Shown here piece after piece: positions 43,570 to 52,934 of a stretch of 64,000 nucleotides of DNA (the first letter of the stretch is position 1; the number at the start of each line of letters is the position of its first letter). Source of the stretch: Photorhabdus cinerea (GTDB lineage: Bacteria; Pseudomonadota; Gammaproteobacteria; Enterobacterales; Enterobacteriaceae); the NCBI RefSeq assembly GCF_011189575.1, contig NZ_PUJW01000013.1, positions 73,490 through 137,489 of the forward strand. The letters are read 5' to 3'. The notes below the pieces were generated by a model. The model was not told the origin of the DNA, ran no database searches, and saw only the letters and a program-made list of their open reading frames with translations. A program made the position numbers and the translations under genes.

Positions 43570-44991
43570 TTACTCTGCTTTTGATTTTTCTTCCTGAGAA
43601 ACTAATTTTTTCCGGTTTTCTTTTGCCTGTAAATATCCAACTAAACTAAGTTGATAACGGCGGATATTTTCGACATAGCGATAAGCTTCATGTCCACGGG
43701 CATAGCCATAGGTGGTGTTAGTGTAATATTTTTTTTGGCTTAACAGCGGTATTCGGGCTTTTACATCAAGCCAGCTATCAGGATTACCTTTTTGTGCTGC
43801 TGTCAATTTACGGGCATCTAACATATGGCCATAGCCCATGTTATAAGCAGCCAATGCAAACCATATTCGCTCATCTTTGGGGATGTTTTCAGGTAGCCGT
43901 TTCATCAGATCTTGCAAATAGATTGCTCCTCCTTTAATGCTTTCTTCTGGATCAAGGCGGTCAACAACACCTAATCCTTTAGCTGTTGGGCTGGTTAACA
44001 TCATCAGGCCACGAACACCCGTGGGAGAGGTTGCCTGCGGGTCCCAGTGAGACTCCTGCCAGGCAATTGCAGCCAGCAGTTGCCAACTGATATCACCGGA
44101 ATATTTTTCAAACAATGGTCGGTAAGTCGGTAGAACATTATCAATGGCACTGAGAAAAGAGAGTGTATCGAAGTAATCAAATGAGCTGACATGACCAAAG
44201 TATTTCTCTTCCAGTCGTGGCATCACATCTTCTTCCGTCATTTGGCTGAAAAAATCTAGCATAGCAGCGTAAAGGCTATAATCATCAATACGTTTTAAAT
44301 ACCACGTCAGGGGATTATCTTCACTGATATCAAAAGCGACGGCCAGATTAGGGTGAGTACGCTGTTGCAACGCGACATTGATAGAGTCGCCCAAGGTGTA
44401 ATCCAGTTTGCCCTCTGATACCAGCTCCAGTAATTCCCGGGTGTTGTATTGTTGTGTCTCATCCCATTCAAGTTCCGGGTAAGACTCTTCTTTCATCTTT
44501 TTCAGTGTGCTGACGTGAGAAGAACCGGAAGTGACGAGGAGTTTGCCTTTTAAGTCCTTAAAAGAACGAGGGCGCGGAGTACCTTTGCGATAAATCAACT
44601 GTTGGGAAACAGAATAATAAGCTGGGCCAGTGTGAGTTTGTGCCAACCTCTCTTCGTTATAGGTCAGACCTGCGGCTAAAAAATCAGCATCACCATTTTC
44701 TAGATCGTCAAATAATTGGTTGATATTTTTTCTGAATTTGATTTCCAGTTTAACGCCAAGGTAATCAGCGAAGCGTTTTACCAGCTCATAATCGAATCCA
44801 TTTGGTTCTTTCTTACTTGTGAGATAAATCAGAGGTGAGCTGATGGTGCTAATCCGCAGTTCTCCCCTGGTAATGATCCTGTTAATCTGCTCCTGCTGTT
44901 TATTCGGCCAACTGATGTTTAGGCTGATTATGGCAGCAGAAAAAAGAGCGATAACAATGATAACGAAATAATTTATTTTTATATTATTCAA
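43570..44991 (-). CDS. mltF: Membrane-bound lytic murein transglycosylase F
   Basis: A 473-residue protein. One N-terminal membrane segment is followed by an SBP_bac_3-like domain (~40-265; RGELRISTIS, NGFDYELVKRFADYLGV), then the lytic transglycosylase domain with catalytic Glu in AIAWQESHWDPQATSPTGVRGLMML and AAYNMGYGHM. MltF cleaves peptidoglycan between MurNAc and GlcNAc. The start is TTG at 44989-44991, giving MNNIKINYF; no better ATG is nearby. It diverges from purL as in E. coli. Confidence 0.94.
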   Translation of the reverse strand: MNNIKINYFVIIVIALFSAAIISLNISWPNKQQEQINRIITRGELRISTISSPLIYLTSKKEPNGFDYELVKRFADYLGVKLEIKFRKNINQLFDDLENGDADFLAAGLTYNEERLAQTHTGPAYYSVSQQLIYRKGTPRPRSFKDLKGKLLVTSGSSHVSTLKKMKEESYPELEWDETQQYNTRELLELVSEGKLDYTLGDSINVALQQRTHPNLAVAFDISEDNPLTWYLKRIDDYSLYAAMLDFFSQMTEEDVMPRLEEKYFGHVSSFDYFDTLSFLSAIDNVLPTYRPLFEKYSGDISWQLLAAIAWQESHWDPQATSPTGVRGLMMLTSPTAKGLGVVDRLDPEESIKGGAIYLQDLMKRLPENIPKDERIWFALAAYNMGYGHMLDARKLTAAQKGNPDSWLDVKARIPLLSQKKYYTNTTYGYARGHEAYRYVENIRRYQLSLVGYLQAKENRKKLVSQEEKSKAE

Positions 44992-45157
44992 ATGGTTATC
45001 TCTGTGTGACGCGGTGTGGTGCTATGTGGAAACGCGCTATATTATCATGGTTAAATTTCCAGTGATTGAGCATTTTGCGGAACAAAAACTTACTGCGCAA
45101 CTTAATTAATACTATTCGCATAACCTGATAACCAAATAATTAGCCTCAATAATCGTC

Positions 45158-45173
45158 ACGCAAACGGTTTCGT
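45158..45173 (+). promoter_or_regulatory. PurR box upstream of purL
   Basis: ACGCAAACGGTTTCGT matches the PurR operator consensus ANGCAANCGNTTNCNT at every fixed position. A -10 element TATAAT lies at 45191-45196, 17 bases beyond a weak -35 that overlaps the box, so PurR would block the promoter directly. Confidence 0.9.
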
Positions 45174-45259
45174 CACTGGTTGCAATCCTTTATAATGTGT
45201 TTATTTCCCCCGAAGGCATCAGTCAGGTTTTGCTTCTTAAGATGAGAGAATTTATTACT

Positions 45260-48200
45260 ATGGAAATTCTGCGTGGTTCCCCCGCTTTATCAGTATTTCG
45301 TATCACCAAGCTCCTTTCTGTGTGTCAGGAACAGCAACTTCTGGTCAATGATATTTATGCGGAATACGTTCATTTTGCAGAGATTAATGCACCTTTGAGT
45401 GAGGCTGATTCAGCAAAGTTACAACGATTACTAAAATACGGGCCTTCATTGGCTGAGCATGAACCAAAAGGGACATTGCTGCTGGTGACTCCCCGTCCGG
45501 GGACGATTTCCCCATGGTCTTCCAAAGCAACCGATATTGCTCATAATTGTGGTTTGTCTCAGGTTGTGCGTCTGGAGCGTGGTCTGGCTTATTACATCCA
45601 GTGTGATGAAATGAGTGGTTCACAGTGGCAAATATTGTCCTCATTGCTGCATGATCAGATGATGGAGGCGGTTTTTACTCAACTGGAACAGGCGGAAAAA
45701 TTATTTTCTCATCAGCAACCCACTCCATTAAAGCGCATTGCTATTCTGCAAGAAGGGCGCGGTGCTCTAGAGAGAGCTAATACTGAACTTGGATTGGCAT
45801 TGGCACCGGATGAAATTGATTATCTGATGGAAGCTTTCGAGAAATTGGGGCGCAATCCAACGGATGTTGAGCTTTACATGTTTGCTCAAGCTAACTCAGA
45901 ACATTGTCGCCATAAAATCTTTAATGCTGATTGGATTATTGATGGTCAGGAACAGCCAAAATCATTGTTTAAAATGATTAAAAATACCTATGAGCAAACA
46001 CCTGATTACGTGCTGTCCGCTTATAAAGATAATGCTGCTGTGATGGAAGGGTCTTTTGTTGGCCGTTTCTTTGCTGGAGTAGAAGGCAGTTCATATGATT
46101 ATCATCAGGAACAAGCTCATATCCTGATGAAGGTTGAAACTCATAATCATCCGACGGCAATCTCGCCTTGGCCGGGTGCCGCGACCGGTTCCGGTGGTGA
46201 AATCCGTGATGAAGGTGCGACAGGACGGGGTGCCAAGCCAAAGGCTGGGTTGGTAGGATTCTCTGTATCCAATCTGCGGATACCGGGTTTTGAACAGCCA
46301 TGGGAAGAGGATTTTGGCAAACCGGAACGTATCGTCAGCGCTCTCGATATCATGACTCAAGGTCCTTTGGGGGGCGCTGCGTTTAATAACGAATTTGGCC
46401 GTCCAGCACTGCTTGGTTATTTTCGTACCTATGAAGAAAAAGTACACAGCCATAACGGCAGTGAGCTACGTGGCTATCACAAGCCAATTATGCTGGCGGG
46501 CGGGATTGGTAATATCCGCGATGAACATGTCAAAAAGGGTGAAATTTCTGTTGGCGCGAAACTGATTGTGCTCGGTGGTCCGTCCATGAACATAGGTTTG
46601 GGGGGGGGTGCTGCATCTTCTATGGCGTCTGGTCAATCTGATGCTGATCTGGATTTTGCTTCTGTGCAACGTGATAACCCGGAAATGGAACGCCGTTGTC
46701 AGGAAGTTATCGATCGCTGTTGGCAATTAGGCGAAAACAACCCGATTTTGTTCATTCATGATGTTGGTGCTGGTGGGCTTTCCAACGCTATGCCTGAGTT
46801 GGTGAGTGATGGTGGTCGCGGTGGTCGGTTTGAACTACGTAAGATTCTTAATGATGAACCAGGAATGAGTCCGCTGGAGGTCTGGTGTAATGAATCTCAG
46901 GAGCGTTATGTACTGGCTGTTGCGCCAGAACAACTTCCTTTGTTTGAAGAGATTTGTCGGCGTGAGCGTGCACCTTATGCTGTTATTGGTGAAGCAACAG
47001 AAGAACGTCATTTGCGGCTTAATGATGAGCATTTTGATAATCAGCCAATCGATATGCTGCTGGATGTGTTGCTGGGTAAAACGCCAAAGATGTTGCGTAA
47101 TGCCAGCACATTAAAAGCCAGAGGTGAAAACCTTGAACGTCGGAATATTGACCTGGCAGAAGCGGTTAAGCGCATTATGCATTTGCCAGCCGTGGCAGAA
47201 AAAACATTCTTGATAACCATAGGTGATCGTACGGTCACGGGAATGGTTTCTCGTGATCAGATGGTAGGTCCGTGGCAGATTCCGGTAGCTGACTGTGCTG
47301 TGACTACCGCCAGCCTTGATAGTTACTATGGCGAAGCCATGTCTATGGGGGAACGAGCTCCAGTTGCTTTGTTGGATTTTGCCGCCTCGGCTCGTCTGGC
47401 TGTCGGTGAAGCTCTGACCAACATCGCTTCCGCTTATGTCCAGGATTTGAAACGTATTAAACTTTCAGCTAACTGGATGTCTGCTGCCGGTCATCCTGGT
47501 GAAGATGCCGGTTTGTATGCGGCGGTCAAAGCGGTGGGTGAGGAATTGTGTCCGGCGTTGGGGCTGACTATCCCGGTGGGTAAAGATTCTATGTCGATGA
47601 AAACCAGCTGGAATGATAAAGGTGAAGAGCGTGAAATGACGTCACCTTTGTCGTTGGTTATTACTGCTTTTGCCAGAGTGGAAGATGTACGCCGTACAAT
47701 AACGCCTGAGCTTTCCATTGATGAAGATAATGCGTTGTTGTTAATCGATCTGGGCCAAGGACAGAACACATTGGGTGGTACAGCATTGGCGCAGGTTTAC
47801 CGCCAATTGGGTAATAAAACCGCAGATGTGCGTAGTGCTGAGCAATTGGCTGGATTCTTCAATGCTGTTCAGCAACTGATCGCGGAACAGAAATTACTGG
47901 CTTATCACGACCGTTCTGATGGTGGTTTGCTGGTCACGTTGGCTGAAATGGCTTTTGCTGGTCACTGTGGAATTGAAGCTGATATCAGTGTGTTTGATGA
48001 AGATATTCTGGCAGCGCTCTTTACGGAAGAGTTGGGTGCCGTGATTCAGATTCGTTCATCTGAAAGGGAGTTTGTTAAACAGGTTTTGGCAGAACATGGC
48101 TTGGTCGATTGTGTGCATTATTTGGGTAAAGCCAGAGCAGGTGATGATTTTGTCATTTTCAGCGGTAATACTGAAGTGTATCGCCAGAATCGCAGTACTT

Positions 48201-49147
48201 TGCGTCTGTGGTGGGCTGAAACCACATGGCAAATGCAGCGTTTGCGCGATAACCCGGAATGTGCAGATCAGGAACATCAGGCGAAACAGGATAATCAGGA
48301 CCCAGGTCTGAATGTAAAATTAACCTTTGACCATTCAGAAGATATTGCGGCTCCTTACATTTTGCAGCAGGTAAGGCCGAAAGTGGCGGTATTGCGTGAA
48401 CAAGGCGTTAACTCTCATGTTGAAATGGCTGCCGCGTTCCACCGAGCAGGTTTTGAGGCTATTGATGTTCATATGAGTGATTTGCTGTCTGGTCGTACTG
48501 GTTTAGAGCAGTTCCAGACACTGGTTGCTTGTGGTGGTTTCTCTTATGGTGACGTATTGGGGGCGGGTGAAGGTTGGGCAAAATCAATTCTGTTCAATGA
48601 ACGTGTTCGTAATGAATTTGCGGCTTTCTTTGCACGACCTGATACTTTGGCGCTTGGTGTTTGTAATGGTTGCCAGATGATGTCTAACTTACGGGAATTG
48701 ATCCCAGGTGCAGAACATTGGCCGCGTTTTATACGTAACCGTTCAGAACGTTTTGAAGCACGATTCAGTTTGGTGGAGGTTGCTGACAGCCCGTCACTCT
48801 TCCTGAAAGATATGGTGGGTTCTCGTCTGCCGATTGCTGTTTCTCATGGGGAAGGGCGAGTGGAATTCCGCGATAATCAACACCTTCATATGACTGAAAG
48901 TAACCAATTAGTGGCACTGCGTTACGTGAACAACTACGGTCAAGTTACTGAAAATTATCCGGCTAACCCAAATGGCTCAGTAAATGGTATTACCGCGGTT
49001 ACCAGCCTTGATGGGCGAGCAACCGTGATGATGCCACATCCAGAAAGGGTATTCCGCACTGTTAGTAACTCATGGCACCCAGAGGAATGGGATGAAGATG
49101 GCCCATGGATGCGAATTTTCCGTAATGCTCGTAAGCAGTTAGGGTAG
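45260..49147 (+). CDS. purL: Phosphoribosylformylglycinamidine synthase
   Basis: A 1295-residue single-chain enzyme of purine synthesis. The N-terminal and FGAM-synthase domains contain SEHCRHKIFNADW, GGAASSMASGQSDADLDFASVQRDNPEMERRCQE-type conserved text and IHDVGAGGLSNA. The C-terminal glutaminase has Cys in ALGVCNGCQMMSNL and ends with PHPERVFRTV. The ATG at 45260 gives the E. coli length; an upstream in-frame ATG adds 21 unrelated residues. A PurR box lies upstream and a terminator follows. Confidence 0.98.
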   Translation: MEILRGSPALSVFRITKLLSVCQEQQLLVNDIYAEYVHFAEINAPLSEADSAKLQRLLKYGPSLAEHEPKGTLLLVTPRPGTISPWSSKATDIAHNCGLSQVVRLERGLAYYIQCDEMSGSQWQILSSLLHDQMMEAVFTQLEQAEKLFSHQQPTPLKRIAILQEGRGALERANTELGLALAPDEIDYLMEAFEKLGRNPTDVELYMFAQANSEHCRHKIFNADWIIDGQEQPKSLFKMIKNTYEQTPDYVLSAYKDNAAVMEGSFVGRFFAGVEGSSYDYHQEQAHILMKVETHNHPTAISPWPGAATGSGGEIRDEGATGRGAKPKAGLVGFSVSNLRIPGFEQPWEEDFGKPERIVSALDIMTQGPLGGAAFNNEFGRPALLGYFRTYEEKVHSHNGSELRGYHKPIMLAGGIGNIRDEHVKKGEISVGAKLIVLGGPSMNIGLGGGAASSMASGQSDADLDFASVQRDNPEMERRCQEVIDRCWQLGENNPILFIHDVGAGGLSNAMPELVSDGGRGGRFELRKILNDEPGMSPLEVWCNESQERYVLAVAPEQLPLFEEICRRERAPYAVIGEATEERHLRLNDEHFDNQPIDMLLDVLLGKTPKMLRNASTLKARGENLERRNIDLAEAVKRIMHLPAVAEKTFLITIGDRTVTGMVSRDQMVGPWQIPVADCAVTTASLDSYYGEAMSMGERAPVALLDFAASARLAVGEALTNIASAYVQDLKRIKLSANWMSAAGHPGEDAGLYAAVKAVGEELCPALGLTIPVGKDSMSMKTSWNDKGEEREMTSPLSLVITAFARVEDVRRTITPELSIDEDNALLLIDLGQGQNTLGGTALAQVYRQLGNKTADVRSAEQLAGFFNAVQQLIAEQKLLAYHDRSDGGLLVTLAEMAFAGHCGIEADISVFDEDILAALFTEELGAVIQIRSSEREFVKQVLAEHGLVDCVHYLGKARAGDDFVIFSGNTEVYRQNRSTLRLWWAETTWQMQRLRDNPECADQEHQAKQDNQDPGLNVKLTFDHSEDIAAPYILQQVRPKVAVLREQGVNSHVEMAAAFHRAGFEAIDVHMSDLLSGRTGLEQFQTLVACGGFSYGDVLGAGEGWAKSILFNERVRNEFAAFFARPDTLALGVCNGCQMMSNLRELIPGAEHWPRFIRNRSERFEARFSLVEVADSPSLFLKDMVGSRLPIAVSHGEGRVEFRDNQHLHMTESNQLVALRYVNNYGQVTENYPANPNGSVNGITAVTSLDGRATVMMPHPERVFRTVSNSWHPEEWDEDGPWMRIFRNARKQLG

Positions 49148-49211
49148 TGTTGTAACCTAATAAACAGGGTTCTTTAGTCACGGCAGTTGGAGAATACTTT
49201 CAACTGATACG

Positions 49212-49243
49212 AAAAGGGTGAGCAGAAATTGCTCGCCCTTTTT
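49212..49243 (+). terminator. Terminator after purL
   Basis: AAAAGGGTGAGC and GCTCGCCCTTTT form a 12-bp stem with one G-T pair and a 7-base loop, ending in a T-run. It lies between convergent purL and the toxin gene. Confidence 0.88.
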
Positions 49244-49263
49244 ACTAATGGAGTTTCAGAAGT

Positions 49264-49611
49264 TCAGTCCCTACGCAGGCAATATTGGATTAATGCTTGG
49301 CGTAAGCTTTGCCGTGTACTTAGGAGCAGCATAGCAATTACGGTATGGTTTGCTTCATCTATATTGTAGATTACCCGTAGTTGCAATTTAGTATCTACAT
49401 AGTCATGGTAGTTGATTAACCCAATGTCAGCCGTTTCTTCACATAATGGAGCACTTTTGGGATGCTTAAGGATACGGGCCTCAAAGCTGTTTAAAAAGGT
49501 TTCTAGAATTTCCCAAGATGCTTCTGTGCCGATATGTCTGGTTAAATAGTCAAAGCGTTCATGAAGCTGGTTTTCAAACGTCTGAGTATATTCAATTTTA
49601 TTTACGATCAC
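49264..49611 (-). CDS. ParE/RelE-family toxin
   Basis: A 115-residue protein with the ParE/RelE fold pattern: KIEYTQTFENQLHERFDYLTRH near the start, then FLNSFEARILKHPKSAPLCEE and LQLRVIYNIDEANHTVIAMLLLSTRQS. Toxins of this superfamily act on gyrase (ParE) or cut mRNA on the ribosome (RelE); the residues do not decide between them. It starts with GTG at 49609-49611, inside the antitoxin gene, and overlaps it by 14 bases. Confidence 0.8.
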   Translation of the reverse strand: MIVNKIEYTQTFENQLHERFDYLTRHIGTEASWEILETFLNSFEARILKHPKSAPLCEETADIGLINYHDYVDTKLQLRVIYNIDEANHTVIAMLLLSTRQSLRQALIQYCLRRD

Positions 49612-49870
49612 TGCTTGCTAAGTTCCGTAGGTTATTTCGTAGTTCATTAGATGATACGATTCGTCCAGCTCTTACGTCTTTTTCAGCAAAGGATAGTAAG
49701 CGCAGCAATGCCATTTGTTCTTGCTGCATCTCAAATTGAGTAGGATCTTGAACCACATATAGCGGCTCCCCGTTTTGGGTTACTATGACCGGCTGAGATA
49801 CATCCATAGAAGCCAATTCTTTTTTAAACGCAGAAACTGTCGTAATCCGCGAATTTTGGGTTTGATACAT
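49598..49870 (-). CDS. Phd/YefM-type antitoxin
   Basis: A 90-residue protein with the Phd/YefM DNA-binding N-terminus: SRITTVSAFKKEL ... SQPVIVTQNGEPLYVVQ. The C-terminal half would bind and neutralise the toxin. The ATG at 49868-49870 follows a strong GGAGG seven bases upstream; an in-frame start ten codons earlier has no such site. The order antitoxin then toxin, with overlap, is typical. It sits downstream of purL in a place without it in E. coli. Confidence 0.85.
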   Translation of the reverse strand: MYQTQNSRITTVSAFKKELASMDVSQPVIVTQNGEPLYVVQDPTQFEMQQEQMALLRLLSFAEKDVRAGRIVSSNELRNNLRNLASSDRK

Positions 49871-50040
49871 ATTGTCCTCCGAGTAGAAACCTTGTTGCAT
49901 CTATCTTTAATAATACATCATTTGCTGATAAAGGCCATATATGGGGCGAATATAGACCATTAGTATGATGGCAGTGCTAATGATTCAGATGAGAAAGTGT
50001 TGTATCGGAAATTCTCAGGAGTTCAGGCCCTGTTTTCCAC

Positions 50041-50154
50041 TGTCTCAATTACCCGACAAACGCCCATTATGGGTGTCTCCAAAGAGAGACATTTAATCAT
50101 TTGATTTATATGTATTTTTATTTTTATGATCTTAGGTGTCTTTAATTGGCGACA
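50041..50154 (+). promoter_or_regulatory. Three GlrR binding sites upstream of glmY
   Basis: The TGTC-N10-GACA motif occurs three times exactly: 50041-50058, 50074-50091 and 50137-50154. This is the activator site of GlrR (QseF) at the E. coli glmY promoter. The gene for GlrR itself lies 2.8 kb downstream. The sites are 237, 204 and 141 bases upstream of the predicted glmY start. Confidence 0.9.
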
Positions 50155-50260
50155 GAAAACAAATTTTATTGATGCCAGGAACAAGGTATTTGGTAGCTGA
50201 AACGTTAAGTTTTTATTTTTTTTAAATAAAAACAATTGATTATGATTCTAATTATAATGT

Positions 50261-50276
50261 TGGCATGTAATCTGCA
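50261..50276 (+). promoter_or_regulatory. Sigma-54 promoter of glmY
   Basis: TGGCATGTAATCTGCA has GG at 50262-50263 and GC at 50274-50275, the required GG-N10-GC spacing. The -12 C is 12 bases before the predicted first base of GlmY at 50287. Confidence 0.85.
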
Positions 50277-50286
50277 TTAAGTCAGC

Positions 50287-50519
50287 GTAGTTGCTCATTC
50301 AACTTCCTATGTTGGCCCACATCGGTGGAGACATGCCACATAAACTATCGAATGATGCCAGAGTAAGGTGCCTACCGTCCAACTCAGTGATATCGCTTTC
50401 CGGCCTTATCAAACATCGGGCGACACGTGGAGTGAGGCACCACCTATCCTGACTGTAGATAAACAGCAGGAATGTGTTCTCCTCACTGGCGGGATAATAG
50501 TTAAGACTATTGTCCCGCC
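50287..50519 (+). ncRNA. glmY: Small RNA GlmY
   Basis: The sequence starting GTAGTTGCTCATTCAACTTC resembles the 5' ends of E. coli GlmY and GlmZ (GTxGxTGCTCATTC...ATGTTxGCC...ACATAAA). GlmY mimics GlmZ and binds the adaptor RapZ, protecting GlmZ so that glmS is translated. Its place between purL and glrK and its sigma-54/GlrR promoter identify GlmY rather than GlmZ. The 3' end is uncertain: a strong hairpin GGCGGGATAATAG/CTATTGTCCCGCC (50488-50519) lies at the end but has no good T-run. Confidence 0.85.
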
Positions 50520-50658
50520 GTCATAATTCAGGTGTCTGCCTGCCTCATTGTCTGGATGTTTGCATCTACTATTTATCAGTAACAGCAGAATTTATCAGCC
50601 GACAGGTTTTTCTATCTGCCCTTTGTCGGCTAACATTGGTGTACTGACAGGTTACGAG

Positions 50659-52098
50659 ATGATTTCCTTGAAAAAATGGCGTTTGTTTCCGCGCTCATTG
50701 CGCCAATTAGTTGTGATGGCCTTTTGGCTGGTGCTATTACCGTTATTGGTTTTGGCTTATCAGGCTTATCAGAGTCTTGATCAGCTCAGTGAGCAAGCGG
50801 CTGATATAAACCGTACTACGTTGGCTGATGCCCGCCGCAGTGAAGCCATGACGGGGATTGCGCTGGAGATGGAACGTAGCTACCGCCAGTATTGTGTGTT
50901 GGGGGATAAAACGCTGGAAAATCTCTATCAGAAGCAATACCGGCAATACTCTAAGATGCTGAAAGATCAAATGGCTATACTTGATGATCAACAGCATATC
51001 AAGATGCTTAATGATTTGTTGTCACAATTGACAAAAATCACTTGCTTCAATAGTGAGCCAACACAATCCGTAGCGCAATTACTTGAGCAATTTTCTAATG
51101 TTAATAGTCAGATGGTACAAACTACCCGTGATGTTATTTTCAGTCGAGGGGAACAGCTACAGAAAGATATTGCCGAGAAAGGACAATTCTTTGGCTGGCA
51201 GAGCCTTATTTTGTTTTTATTGAGTGCGCTACTGGTAGTGTTATTTACCCGTATGATTATCGGGCCAGTAAAAGGTATTGAACGGATGATTAACCGATTG
51301 GGAGAAGGGCAATCATTAGGCGTTCGTATAGATTCTTTTCAGGGGCCGCGAGAACTTCGCTCTTTGGCGCAGCGGATTGTCTGGCTCAGTGAGCGATTGG
51401 CTTGGTTGGAATCACAACGCCATGAGTTTTTGCGTCATATTTCTCATGAATTGAAAACACCATTAGCAAGTATGCGGGAAGGGACAGAATTACTGGCTGA
51501 CGAAGTTGCAGGGCCATTGACGGTTGATCAGCAAGAAGTGGTTGCTATTCTTGATAATAGTAGTAAACATTTGCAGCAGTTGATCGAACAATTGTTAGAT
51601 TATAACCGTAAACTGGCGGATAGCTCGACGGAACAACAGCAAGTTTCTTTACGGGAAATTGTTAATGAAGTGGTTTTATCACACAGTTTGCCTGCAAGAT
51701 CAAAGAATATTCAGACAGAAATTCAACTTAACGCTGATATTTGCTGGGCAGAACCTACACTATTAATGCGGGTTATTGATAATCTCTACTCCAATGCGGT
51801 GCACTATGGCGCTGAATCCGGTAACATCTGGGTTTCTAGTCGTCAGATCGGCAAATGTGTTCAAATTGATGTTGCTAATACCGGTACTCCAATCCCTGAA
51901 TCAGAACGTAGTATGATTTTTGAACCGTTCTACCAGGGAACGCTCCAGCGTAAAGGCGCAGTGAAAGGTAGCGGCCTTGGGCTAAGCATTGCGCAGGATT
52001 GTATTAAGCGTATGGGAGGTGAACTGTTATTAATTCAGAGCGAATTTGCTGACGTATGTTTTCGTATTGAGTTGCCATTAACTGCTGAGAATAAATAA
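50659..52098 (+). CDS. glrK: Sensor histidine kinase GlrK (QseE)
   Basis: A 479-residue kinase with membrane helices at ~18-36 and ~170-192 flanking a periplasmic helical sensor, and a HAMP segment (~195-245). The H-box is FLRHISHELKTPLASMREG with His263. The ATPase domain has NLYSNAVHYG, FEPFYQG and GSGLGLSIAQ. It phosphorylates GlrR. The ATG at 50659 gives a length near E. coli's 475; an upstream frame adds 37 residues that overlap the glmY downstream region. It overlaps qseG by one base. Confidence 0.95.
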   Translation: MISLKKWRLFPRSLRQLVVMAFWLVLLPLLVLAYQAYQSLDQLSEQAADINRTTLADARRSEAMTGIALEMERSYRQYCVLGDKTLENLYQKQYRQYSKMLKDQMAILDDQQHIKMLNDLLSQLTKITCFNSEPTQSVAQLLEQFSNVNSQMVQTTRDVIFSRGEQLQKDIAEKGQFFGWQSLILFLLSALLVVLFTRMIIGPVKGIERMINRLGEGQSLGVRIDSFQGPRELRSLAQRIVWLSERLAWLESQRHEFLRHISHELKTPLASMREGTELLADEVAGPLTVDQQEVVAILDNSSKHLQQLIEQLLDYNRKLADSSTEQQQVSLREIVNEVVLSHSLPARSKNIQTEIQLNADICWAEPTLLMRVIDNLYSNAVHYGAESGNIWVSSRQIGKCVQIDVANTGTPIPESERSMIFEPFYQGTLQRKGAVKGSGLGLSIAQDCIKRMGGELLLIQSEFADVCFRIELPLTAENK

Positions 52099-52934
52099 TG
52101 TATAACAGGTCTACTTACCGTTTTGTACAAAAGACGGATCGGCAGAGTATTGCGGTACAGCCTGGGAAAAACGTTTTTGTCACCAGACTATTATTACTAC
52201 GAGTTTCAGTTTGGGGTTTTAGAATGATTCCGCTGATTCTCACTCCTTTTTTATTGGCGGGTTGCGTCAAAAGTCCGGTTAATAATAATTTAATTACAGC
52301 TGTGGTAACACCAGAACAACAGGTGACAGATTACCGTATCGCAGATTGCGATTTAATGTGGGATTTAGAGACACCGCCATCGATTGAGAACGCACTTTAC
52401 TGGCTGCGGCTGATAGATTGTTCAGATAACCTGACGTTAGCCGAAGCGCGTAATATTGCGAAACACATCATTCCAGTTACTTGGGATTTGGCTTTCAAGC
52501 AGAGCATCTTACTGAGTAGTGCCAGGCCGACGCTGGCTGAACGCCGGAAAATGGTTGAAAATCTCAACAAATACAGATTGAAATTCCCAAACTCATTGCG
52601 ACCATTGTTGCAGTTATGGCGTGAACAACAGGTTCAGCAAATCGCAATTGCTGAGGAACGGGAAAAATTCCATAAATTACAATCGGATACCGATAATAAA
52701 ATTGATCGTTTGCGTGAAAGTCGTGCACAGCTGGAATTTGAACTACAGGAAACTGCTCGTAAACTGGAAAATTTGACAGATATTGAACGCCAGCTCTCTT
52801 CCCGTAAACAGAATCAGAATAGTGCCAGTTCAAGTAATTCAAATGAACATACTGAAATGCCAGCGACGTCATCACCTGGCGAAAATAGCACGCCAGATGA
52901 CACATCTGAATCAGATAAAGGAGCAGCACAATGA
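52098..52934 (+). CDS. qseG: Lipoprotein QseG (YfhG)
   Basis: A 278-residue protein carrying a lipobox, LTPFLLAGC, around residue 56. Conserved parts are YWLRLIDCSDNLTLAEAR, WDLAFKQSILLSSA and TARKLENLTDIERQLSSRK, as in E. coli QseG, which controls QseE activity from the outer membrane. The long stretch before the lipobox suggests that the true start is a later codon, such as the ATG at 52224, but that leaves a very short n-region. The C-terminal 40 residues are Ser/Thr-rich. Confidence 0.88.
   Translation: MYNRSTYRFVQKTDRQSIAVQPGKNVFVTRLLLLRVSVWGFRMIPLILTPFLLAGCVKSPVNNNLITAVVTPEQQVTDYRIADCDLMWDLETPPSIENALYWLRLIDCSDNLTLAEARNIAKHIIPVTWDLAFKQSILLSSARPTLAERRKMVENLNKYRLKFPNSLRPLLQLWREQQVQQIAIAEEREKFHKLQSDTDNKIDRLRESRAQLEFELQETARKLENLTDIERQLSSRKQNQNSASSSNSNEHTEMPATSSPGENSTPDDTSESDKGAAQ

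Noticed and set aside
50023..50235. 70-residue minus-strand ORF upstream of glmY
   Set aside because: It covers the three GlrR sites and has no family match or ribosome-binding site; the regulatory reading explains the sequence.
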